Assembly: GCF_001735715.1 (NCBI RefSeq)
Contig: NZ_CP017259.1
Location: 1,485,501 to 1,549,500 of the forward strand
Direction: 5' to 3'
DNA length: 64,000 nt
Origin: Formosa sp. Hel3_A1_48
GTDB taxonomy: Bacteria > Bacteroidota > Bacteroidia > Flavobacteriales > Flavobacteriaceae
The notes below the pieces were generated by a model, which saw only the letters and a list, made by a program, of their open reading frames with translations, was not told the origin of the DNA and ran no database searches. This document shows positions 52,556-61,200 of this stretch, one piece after another. A program made the position numbers and the translations under genes. Position 1 is the stretch's first letter. Each line of letters begins with the position of its first letter.

Positions 52556-53554
52556 TTGAGTAAAATTCAACATATAGACATTCCAAATTATACCACAATT
52601 TCTGGTAAGACAATACCTATTAATTTGTCTTACCAGTTATTTGGTTGTGCGCTGCAAAGCGCACCAGTTGTTTTAGTGAATCACGCGCTCACCGGTAATT
52701 CAAATGTTACAGGTTCCGAGGGTTGGTGGAATGCACTTATTGGTCCAAACAAGCCTATTGATACTAATCTATTTTCGGTTTTGGCGTTTAATATTCCTGG
52801 TAATGGATTCGACGGGAACCCAAATCATCTCATTCATAATTACAAAGACTTTATTGCAAGAGATATTGCCGAGCTTTTTCTTTTGGGATTAAAGGCATTG
52901 AGTGTTGATCAATTATTTGCGGTCATAGGTGGTTCTTTGGGAGGAGGTATTGCTTGGGAAATGGCAGCGATCAATCCTAAAATAACGAAACATTTAATCC
53001 CAGTAGCAAGCGACTGGAAATCTACAGACTGGATTATTGCTAATTGTTTGATTCAAGAACAGTTTTTACTCAATTCTAGCCAACCACTGCACGACGCGCG
53101 GCTGCATGCCATGTTGTGCTACAGAACACCGGAATCCATAAAAAACAGATTCCAACGTTCTCAGAACTCAAACTCTAATTTATTCAATATCGAATCTTGG
53201 TTACTCCACCACGGAGAAAAGTTGCAAAAACGGTTTCAGTTGCCCGCCTACAAACTTATGAATCAGTTACTAAAAACAATTGACATAACAACAAATCGAG
53301 TTGGAGCTGCTGAGACACTACAAAGTATAGAAGCTGAAATTCATATTATTGGAATTGATTCAGATTTATTTTTTGTTTCAGAAGAAAATACAGAAACGCT
53401 AAAGTTAATACAGCCCAATTTATCAAATGTTCATTACCACGAGATCTCTTCCATTCACGGCCATGATGCATTTTTAATAGAGTATGAGCAGTTAAACACA
53501 ATTATTACTGGTATATTTCAACCTAAACTAGTACATATAGCCTGTAAAGTTTAG
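52556..53554 (+). CDS. metX: MetX-like homoserine O-acetyltransferase (alpha/beta hydrolase fold)
   Basis: A 332-residue alpha/beta-hydrolase predicted to acetylate homoserine, giving the substrate for MetY. The catalytic triad is visible: Ser127 in GGSLGGG, Asp270 in GIDSDLFF and His303 in IHGHDAFL. The NHALTGNSNVTG oxyanion loop and FNIPGNGFDGNP match the family. It is shorter than the 370-residue typical MetX, mainly in the lid region. The start is TTG at 52556, with no ATG nearby. It is the last gene of the riboswitch-controlled unit. Because acyl specificity (acetyl or succinyl) is not certain, the symbol is given with moderate confidence. Confidence 0.87.
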   Translation: MSKIQHIDIPNYTTISGKTIPINLSYQLFGCALQSAPVVLVNHALTGNSNVTGSEGWWNALIGPNKPIDTNLFSVLAFNIPGNGFDGNPNHLIHNYKDFIARDIAELFLLGLKALSVDQLFAVIGGSLGGGIAWEMAAINPKITKHLIPVASDWKSTDWIIANCLIQEQFLLNSSQPLHDARLHAMLCYRTPESIKNRFQRSQNSNSNLFNIESWLLHHGEKLQKRFQLPAYKLMNQLLKTIDITTNRVGAAETLQSIEAEIHIIGIDSDLFFVSEENTETLKLIQPNLSNVHYHEISSIHGHDAFLIEYEQLNTIITGIFQPKLVHIACKV

Positions 53555-53600
53555 GCTTAGTTTTAACATTTCCCCTAAGATACATTTGGTTTTATATGCG

Positions 53601-53608
53601 TAATTTTG
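53601..53608 (+). promoter_or_regulatory. -7 promoter element for the polyprenyl synthase gene
   Basis: TAATTTTG matches TAnnTTTG 16 bases before the TTG start at 53625, implying a very short 5' leader. It fits the TTG as true start. Confidence 0.55.
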
Positions 53609-53624
53609 CATAAAATTACAGCGC

Positions 53625-54602
53625 TTGAAAATCATTGAACGCATAAAGCAGCCAATAAGTTATGAAATGGAACTTTTTGAAAAAAAGTTTCGTTTATCGA
53701 TGTCTAGTAAGGTAGCTTTACTCAATAGAATTACTCATTATATTGTAAATCGAAAAGGGAAACAAATGCGTCCAATGTTTGTTTTTCTAAGCGCAAAAAT
53801 GGTGTCTAATGGCCAGTTGAACGAACGGACCTACCGAGGTGCTTCTGTGATAGAATTGATTCATACTGCAACTTTAGTTCACGATGATGTTGTAGATGAC
53901 AGCAACCACCGACGTGGTTTTTTCTCTATAAATGCATTATGGAAAAATAAAATTGCTGTTTTGGTAGGAGATTTTCTTTTATCTAAAGGCCTTCTTTTCT
54001 GTATTGACAATAATGATTTTGACTTACTTAAAATAATTTCTGTTGCTGTTCGTGAAATGAGTGAAGGAGAGCTACTTCAAATCGAAAAGGCAAGGAAATT
54101 AGACATTACAGAAGATGTGTACTACGAAATCATTCGTCAAAAAACAGCAACCCTAATTGCTGCCTGTTGTAGTTTGGGAGCTGCTTCTATAAAACCCCAT
54201 TCCAATGAAGTAGAGACCATGAGAAAATTTGGCGAACTTATAGGGATGGCATTTCAAATAAAGGATGATTTGTTCGATTACGGAACCAAGAAAATTGGAA
54301 AGCCAACGGGAATAGACATAAAAGAACAAAAAATGACCTTACCTTTAATTCATGTGCTAAACAATTGTTCGAAAAAAGAACACGATTGGTTGATTAATTC
54401 GATAAAAAACCACAACAAAAACTCAAGAAAAGTCAAAGAGGTTATTGATTTTGTCAAACAAAAAGGTGGTTTGGATTATGCTGTGTCAAAAATGAAACAA
54501 TTTCAAGAGGAAGCACTTGAATTGCTTAAGGATTATCCAAAATCTGAGTATAAAGAGGCTTTAATTTTGATGGTCAATTATGTGATTGATCGGAACAAAT
54601 AG
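53625..54602 (+). CDS. Trans-polyprenyl diphosphate synthase
   Basis: A 325-residue all-helical prenyltransferase that builds a long isoprenoid chain from isopentenyl and allylic diphosphates, most likely the menaquinone side chain (MK-6 in most Flavobacteriaceae, so hexaprenyl; inference). The first aspartate-rich motif is LVHDDVVDDSNHRRG and the second is KDDLFDYGTKKIGK; KGKQMRPMFVFLS holds the IPP-binding residues. The start is TTG at 53625 (MKIIERIKQ), supported by the -7 box just upstream. No other isoprenoid gene is adjacent; dnaG follows 98 bases later. Confidence 0.92.
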   Translation: MKIIERIKQPISYEMELFEKKFRLSMSSKVALLNRITHYIVNRKGKQMRPMFVFLSAKMVSNGQLNERTYRGASVIELIHTATLVHDDVVDDSNHRRGFFSINALWKNKIAVLVGDFLLSKGLLFCIDNNDFDLLKIISVAVREMSEGELLQIEKARKLDITEDVYYEIIRQKTATLIAACCSLGAASIKPHSNEVETMRKFGELIGMAFQIKDDLFDYGTKKIGKPTGIDIKEQKMTLPLIHVLNNCSKKEHDWLINSIKNHNKNSRKVKEVIDFVKQKGGLDYAVSKMKQFQEEALELLKDYPKSEYKEALILMVNYVIDRNK

Positions 54603-54700
54603 TAAAACACAATAAGCTAAACTCCTTTTTTCTTTTACTAGAGAAGATTTTATATCTTTACAATTCGGCAAGTTTTAATTCTTTAATAACACCAACTCAA

Positions 54701-56656
54701 TTGATATCAAAAGCGACCATAGATCAAGTATTCGACATGTCTCGTGTAGAGGAGGTTATTGGAGATTTTGTACAATTAAAAAAAGCTGGAAGCAACTTCA
54801 AGGGCTTGAGCCCCTTTAGTGAAGAACGTACGCCGAGCTTTATGGTATCCCCTGTAAAACAAATATGGAAGGATTTTTCGACGGGCAAAGGCGGCACTGT
54901 AGTCTCGTTTTTGATGGAGCATGAGCATTTTACTTATCCCGAGGCGATTAAGTATTTGGCCAAAAAATACAACATCGAAATCGAGGAGACGGTACAGTCT
55001 GATGCGGAGAAAGAAGCAGCGGGAGAGCGGGAAAGCATGTACTTAGTGAGTGAGTTTGCCAATAGTTATTATCAAAATATATTACACAAAACAGACCCTG
55101 GTAAAGCTATTGGATTAAGCTATTTTAAAGAGCGAGGCTTTACAGATGAAACCATTAAAAAATTTCAGTTGGGCTATTCTACAGATGACTGGAGTGGATT
55201 CACAGATGCTGCTGTTAAAAAAGGATATCAGCTTAAATATTTAGAAAAAACGGGCCTAACTATAGTCAAGGAAGAAAAACAATTTGATCGTTTTAAAGGG
55301 CGTGTTATGTTTCCTATTCATAGCATGTCTGGGCGAGTGCTTGGTTTTGGTGGACGTATTTTAGCAAAAAATGAAAAGGCTGCTAAGTATTTAAATTCTC
55401 CTGAAAGTGATATTTACCACAAAAGTAAAGTTCTTTATGGAATTTATTATGCAAAACAAACTATTGCAAAAGACGATAATTGCTTTTTGGTCGAGGGCTA
55501 TACAGATGTAATTCAGTTTTATCAAACAGGGGTTAAAAATGTAGTATCGTCTTCTGGAACTGCCCTAACCTCTGATCAAATCCGTCTTATAAATAGATTG
55601 ACTAAAAACATCACTGTTCTTTTCGATGGTGACGCAGCTGGAATTCGGGCTTCTCTTCGTGGTATTGATTTGATTTTAGAGCAAGGGATGAACGTCAAGG
55701 TATGTACCTTCCCAGAAGGTGAGGACCCCGATAGTTTTGCCAAGCAAAACACATTAGAGGAACTGCAGCAGTACTTGAAGGAAAATGCAAAAGATTTTAT
55801 AGCTTACAAAGCCTCCTTGCTTATGGAAGAGGCTAGTAACGACCCTATTGCTAAGGCTGAATTAATTCGAGATATGGTCTCCAGTATTTCAAAAATTGCT
55901 GATCAAATAAAGCAAGAATTATATATTCGCGAGTGTGCTCGTATTATGGATATCAGCGAGCAAGTGCTTTTTAGTACTTTAGCTCAATTGAGTAAAAAGG
56001 CCCTTACTGAGGCCAATAAATCTGCTCAAAAACAAAAGAAAGCTTTCGAAGTAGTAAAAGCTACGGCACCTGCCAAAAAGATCGATATTCAATATGAACT
56101 AGAACAAAAGATCATAGAAATATTATTGCTCTACGGAAGTCGTAAAGAAGATTTCGAAGATTTAATTTTAAAAGAGAATGAAGACGGGGAACTTATTTTA
56201 GAGCCTGTAATTCATCAAGCTAAGGTTTTTGAGAAAATATATTTAGATCTTCAAGAAGATGAAATGCAATTTGGTAATGAGAATTTCAAAACCATTTATT
56301 ACTTGATTATCGACTACTTAAACCAAAATGAAACATTCAGTGTCGAAAACTTTATGCATGAAATTGACCCCAATTTAGCTCCTTTTGTTTCTGATATCTT
56401 GATGAATGATGAGCGTTATAGACTCCATAATTGGGAAAAAAATAATATTTTTCCTAAGCGAAAAGACATTAGTGTCGCGCAATTGGTTAGTGAAACTATA
56501 TTGAATTTAAGATGCTTTTTGATCGATCAAAAAGTAAACGAATTTAAGGATTCTACACATGATATATCAGCAGATAATACGAGTATCCTGGAAGATGTTT
56601 TGAATTATTCAAATTTGAAAATGTTGCTGTCTAGAAAACTCAACAGGGTTCTTTAA
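54701..56656 (+). CDS. dnaG: DNA primase with metal-ligand-free zinc-domain
   Basis: Makes RNA primers for DNA replication. The 651-residue protein starts at TTG 54701 (the first ATG in frame is 12 codons later). The N-terminal zinc-domain (about 1-95) keeps the fold (FKGLSPFSEERTPSF, QIWKDFSTGKGGTVVSFLM) but all four zinc ligands of E. coli DnaG (C40, H43, C61, C64) are replaced by S37, S40, D58 and T61. The catalytic TOPRIM core (about 250-370) is intact: VEGYTDVI and LFDGDAAGIRA plus GEDPDSF. A C-terminal helicase-binding domain (about 445-651) follows. The gene ends one base from convergent RR gene. Identity is secure; the ligand loss is probably lineage-wide. Confidence 0.95.
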   Translation: MISKATIDQVFDMSRVEEVIGDFVQLKKAGSNFKGLSPFSEERTPSFMVSPVKQIWKDFSTGKGGTVVSFLMEHEHFTYPEAIKYLAKKYNIEIEETVQSDAEKEAAGERESMYLVSEFANSYYQNILHKTDPGKAIGLSYFKERGFTDETIKKFQLGYSTDDWSGFTDAAVKKGYQLKYLEKTGLTIVKEEKQFDRFKGRVMFPIHSMSGRVLGFGGRILAKNEKAAKYLNSPESDIYHKSKVLYGIYYAKQTIAKDDNCFLVEGYTDVIQFYQTGVKNVVSSSGTALTSDQIRLINRLTKNITVLFDGDAAGIRASLRGIDLILEQGMNVKVCTFPEGEDPDSFAKQNTLEELQQYLKENAKDFIAYKASLLMEEASNDPIAKAELIRDMVSSISKIADQIKQELYIRECARIMDISEQVLFSTLAQLSKKALTEANKSAQKQKKAFEVVKATAPAKKIDIQYELEQKIIEILLLYGSRKEDFEDLILKENEDGELILEPVIHQAKVFEKIYLDLQEDEMQFGNENFKTIYYLIIDYLNQNETFSVENFMHEIDPNLAPFVSDILMNDERYRLHNWEKNNIFPKRKDISVAQLVSETILNLRCFLIDQKVNEFKDSTHDISADNTSILEDVLNYSNLKMLLSRKLNRVL

Positions 56657-56657
56657 C

Positions 56658-57278
56658 TTAGTTTTTTTGGCGTCCCAAATCAATCAAAGAAATTAAATTT
56701 GTTACATTCAGTTTTGTCATTAAGCGCGATTTGTATGTGCTCACTGTTTTTGGATTGATATCAAGCTCATCTGCTATTTCTCTATTTTTCTTGCCATTAC
56801 ATATTAGCTTCAAAACTTCAATTTCACGCATAGAAAGTTTGTGGTACAAATCGGTATCGTTTTGATTTTTATCAAATGTGAGTTTCTGTGCCATAGCGCT
56901 GGTGACATACATTCCGCCTTTGTACACTTTCAGAATGGCTTTTTTTATAGTGCTGGTAGTTGCTGTTTTTGCTAAAAATCCTGATGCACCAGCTCTGATT
57001 CCACTAGAGGCATAAATATTTTCTGGCTGCGCAGTGAAAATAATTACGCGCACATTATTAAAATTTTTCTTAACTGTTCTTAAAACAGTAATGCCATTCA
57101 TATCGGGTAAGTCCATAGATAACATCACAAGATCTACACTCCCTTTTTTTAGGTAATTAATAAGTTGTTTTGCAGTATTGACTGTACTTACAATTTTGAT
57201 GTCATTTGAGTTATCAAAAAGCATTCGCATCCCATAATTTACAATAGGTTGGTGATCTGCTATAAGAACCCTTATCAT
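56658..57278 (-). CDS. LuxR/NarL-type response regulator with degenerate receiver
   Basis: A 206-residue DNA-binding regulator: receiver domain (about 1-120) and LuxR-type HTH (about 143-200, LSMREIEVLKLICNGKKNREIADELDI, NPKTVSTYKSRLM). In the receiver the phospho-acceptor position, expected in DLVxLDxxxPxMxG, is Ser54 in DLVMLSMDLPDMNG, and the second acidic residue of the usual DD pair is His9 (IADHQPIV). Thr and Lys of the switch (IIFTAQP, FLAKTATTS) remain. It is therefore probably not switched by standard phosphorylation. It lies 4 bases downstream of nadE on the same strand. No kinase gene is near. Target genes unknown. Confidence 0.92.
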   Translation of the reverse strand: MIRVLIADHQPIVNYGMRMLFDNSNDIKIVSTVNTAKQLINYLKKGSVDLVMLSMDLPDMNGITVLRTVKKNFNNVRVIIFTAQPENIYASSGIRAGASGFLAKTATTSTIKKAILKVYKGGMYVTSAMAQKLTFDKNQNDTDLYHKLSMREIEVLKLICNGKKNREIADELDINPKTVSTYKSRLMTKLNVTNLISLIDLGRQKN

Positions 57279-57282
57279 AAAT

Positions 57283-58074
57283 TTATTGTTTCAATGTTTC
57301 AGGAATAATACACACGGGTATTGGATTCATCTTGTGTGCATTTGAAGAGTTAAATCGATTAAAAATACTAAATACTTCTTTTGCTCTGCCCGTAAAATCA
57401 CTTGTGCTCTTTCCTTTGGCTTTCATTTGCATAGCCCATTCTAATTCATCATAGGACGCCCCAATCTGTGCTTCATCAGTACGCGCATCGCCAAACAATC
57501 CGTCGCTTGGTGCTGCTTCCATAATACTTTTGGGTACTTCAAGGGTTTTCCCCAAAGCGTATACTTCTGATTTGAGCAGGTCTGCAATTGGACTCAAATC
57601 AACGCCGCCGTCCCCATATTTTGTATAAAATCCAACCCCAAAATCCTCGACTTTATTTCCTGTTCCCGCTACGAGAAAGCCATTTAGTCCAGCGTAGTAG
57701 TAAAGCGTAGTCATGCGCAATCTGGCACGTGTATTGGCAAGTGCCATATCAACAGTTTTTTGCTCTTTATTGAGGTCTATTTCAGATTTAAGTGATTCAA
57801 ATACTGGGGTAAGGTCCACACGTTTTGAACTCACATTGGTGTAATTATTTTTTAAAAAAGCAATTTGTTCTTGGGCGCGACTTACATGGCTTTTTGCTTG
57901 GTGAATAGGCATTTCTAAACAGATTAAATCTAAACCAGTTTGGGCGCACAGTGTAGACGTTACTGCAGAATCTATTCCTCCAGAAACTCCAACAACAAAG
58001 CCTTTGATTCCAGCATCAGTAGCATAATTTTTCAACCAATTTGTAATGTATTTGACAACTTGTTTTGTGTCCAT
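57283..58074 (-). CDS. nadE: NAD synthase, ammonia-dependent type
   Basis: Last step of NAD synthesis, amidating nicotinic acid adenine dinucleotide. At 263 residues it lacks the N-terminal glutaminase domain, so it uses ammonia. The PP-loop is GVSGGIDSAVTS; the substrate loops TGNKVEDFGVGFYTKYGDG and DLSPIADLLKSEVYALG are typical. A -7 box (58105-58112) lies 30 bases upstream. The response regulator gene follows after 4 bases in the same transcript. Secure. Confidence 0.95.
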   Translation of the reverse strand: MDTKQVVKYITNWLKNYATDAGIKGFVVGVSGGIDSAVTSTLCAQTGLDLICLEMPIHQAKSHVSRAQEQIAFLKNNYTNVSSKRVDLTPVFESLKSEIDLNKEQKTVDMALANTRARLRMTTLYYYAGLNGFLVAGTGNKVEDFGVGFYTKYGDGGVDLSPIADLLKSEVYALGKTLEVPKSIMEAAPSDGLFGDARTDEAQIGASYDELEWAMQMKAKGKSTSDFTGRAKEVFSIFNRFNSSNAHKMNPIPVCIIPETLKQ

Positions 58075-58104
58075 TTTAGTATTTTAAATTGTTTGGAAGT
58101 CCTA

Positions 58105-58112
58105 CAAAAATA
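58105..58112 (-). promoter_or_regulatory. -7 promoter element for nadE
   Basis: On the minus strand TATTTTTG matches TAnnTTTG 30 bases before the nadE ATG. No good -33 TTG is seen. Confidence 0.55.
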
Positions 58113-58236
58113 AGCTATTCCTTTGTTCTTTAAAAAGATTTGTAATTGATTAGTGTAAATTTATGGTTCAATTAACATTTTTGATTTTAAATGTTTAATT
58201 TTATCCATAATGTAATTAATATAACGTATCCAATAA

Positions 58237-61200
58237 ATGTTTAAAGTTTTAAAACTTCACAAGCTATTTGCCCTTTTGCTCTTTGTGTTATTTTTTGATA
58301 CTCCCCTTATTGCTCAATTAAGCCGCACTCATTATATTCCTCCAATTACTACTGCTCAAAACAGCAATGCATTACCTCAAAATCAATATCTGCATATTTC
58401 ATCGCCAAGTACTGAAGCAATAAATGTAGAGGTTACTCAAATAGGAACTGGATCAACTTCTTATAGCCTTTCAAATACTGCACCGTTAGAAATTTTTATT
58501 GGTTCGGGTGAAACTACTCCTTTTGTTGTTAGTTCTTTAAACACAGCTACAAAAATTACAAATAAAGGATATATTATTCAGTCTGAAAAGCCTGTTTATG
58601 TTTCTGCTAGATTGACTGGTGGAAATCAAAATCAAGCAGGCTCATTGGTGTCAAAAGGGTTGTCTGGTTTAGGACAAACGTTTAGAGCAGGAACTTTCAC
58701 AAACCTAAAAAACTTCTCTTCTTCAAATCAAGACTATTTGAACTTTATCTCAGTCATGGCGACTGAAAACAACACTCAAGTTAATTTTACAGACATTCCC
58801 GCTGATGTTGTTATAGAAAATGGAACTCCGTTAACGACCAATCTAAATGTTGGGGAGTCTTATATAATTGCGCTTGACCCATCGATCACTCCGTCAAACC
58901 GTGATGGCCTCATCGGTGCTCTTATTTCTTCTACAAAACCAATAGTTGTCAATTGTGGCTCATTCAATGGAAGTAATTCTGATGGCAATGGAAGAGATGC
59001 TGGCATTGACCAAATTGCCCCGCTAGAAACAATTGCAGTAGATAATCAAACTTTTAGTGAATATGTTTTTGTACGTGCCAATGGATATGATGCTATAGAG
59101 CGACCACTTATTGTTGCACATTATGACAATACTGAAGTTTGGACTTCAGGTGATTCTGGGTCAGGTGTTTTTCAAGGATCAATCAATGCAGGTGAGTACT
59201 TAAGTTTAGACGGAAGCTTGTTCAGCACCCAATCTTCAAATGGTTCCAATCCAGGGGGTAATTTATATGTGTGGACCTCTAAAACAACATTTGCCTATCA
59301 AGGGATTGGAGGTACTAATAACGATGCCAACCAGGAGTTGTTCTTTGTTCCGCCCTTGAATTGTAAAGCACCTCGTGCAATCGATAATATTCCACTTATT
59401 GAATCTTCAGGGTCAACAGGAGCAAACTTTAATGGAGGGATTACGATTGTTGCCGAAGCAGGTGCTGACGTCAACATTAACGGAGCGCCAACTACGGCAC
59501 CCCCACAGGTGATTCTTGGAAATTCAAATTTTGTAACATATTTAATTAGTGGGTTGTCGGGTAATGTGAGTGTAACTTCAGATGGTCAAATTTATGTATC
59601 GTATTATGGTGCAAGCGGTGCTGCAGCTCTTGGGGGTTTTTATTCTGGGTTTATTTTTAAGCCTGAAATTACCTCAACAGCATTAGATGTTACGGTAGAT
59701 AATATCTGTATTCCATTTATTGAATTAAACCTTGGCAGTGAAGAAACTTTTGATGCGTACCAGTGGTTTTTCAATGGTGCTCCAATCGTTGGAGCAACAT
59801 CCGAAACCCATATTCCTACAACACCAGGGTATTATCAATTGGAGGGGATTATTACGGATTGTTCCTCAGTACTTTCAGATAATATTCCTGTGAGTGGTTG
59901 TGCAGGAGATTCAGATGATGATGGTCAGAATAATAATTTTGATGTTGACATCGATAATGATGGAATTTTAAATACTGAGGAGTCCAACTGTAATTTCGAT
60001 TTTGATCTTTCGTCTGATGTTGGACTATATTTTACAGCATCTACAACAACGAGTTCAGAAAATATTACCTCAGATCCTTTTGAAGGTTTTACAAATCAAA
60101 TTATGCACCTTAGCGCATCGCCAAAAGTCGGAAATATTCAAAGCACCACAACTTATCAATTGGTATTTGATGCACCAACACATTTTAAAATAGAACAAGC
60201 GCCTGCAACATTTACTACAGGTGCAATGAATGATGAAGAAGACTATAAACTAAGTGTTCCAGCGGACCAAACTATTACTGTATTAAATCCTGATAATCAA
60301 TTGCTTATAGATATTAACTATGATGGAATTTATGATAATAATGTTCAAGAATTTACAGCTTTTGAAATTCGATTCAAACTGAATTCAGCAGCTCTACCCA
60401 CAGGAAACGGCACATTTTCATTTCAATCCTACAGTGCAAGTCAGTTTGAAATTGAATACAATAATATTTCAGAAATAAATTCTAATAGCGTTGCTTTCCA
60501 ACTTACGCAAGCCTGTCGATCTATAGATTCAGATGGAGATAATATTGAAGATGCAGTTGATTTAGATTCCGATAACGATGGAATTTTTGATGTTGTTGAA
60601 AGCGGAAACTCAGCCTTGGACACTAATGGCAATGGTAGGGTTGACGGCATGGACACAAATGATTCTGACTCAGATGGGCATCACGATTTGGCGCAAAGCC
60701 CCATTGACACAGATTTAGACTCAATACCTGATTATTTGGATTTGGATAGTGATAATGATGGGCTTTTTGATCTTTTTGAGGCAGGAATTGGTTTTAATAC
60801 GCTGGATATGGATAATAACGGTCAAATTGATTTAGGGTTTACAGATGATAACTTCAACGGATCATCAGATGTTGCTGAGAGCATTATTCCATTAGATTCA
60901 GACGCCGACGGATTGCCAGATTTTATAGAGTTGGATTCAGATGCCGATGATTGTTTTGACGTTGACGAAGCCGGATTTACAGGAACTCTGGGGGTACTAA
61001 GCGGTACAAGTATAGATACGAATGGGCTGGTTTTGGGTGGAGACGGATATGGCCTTGCAATTGATACCAATGCAGATGGGTTGTTTGACTATCAAGACTT
61101 AATAAATATTACAACACAATCTTTGAATACCCCTTTATTTGTCTGTGAAGAAGGGAATATCACTATTGAAATTATTTTAGAAAGTAACTCCGATGATTAT

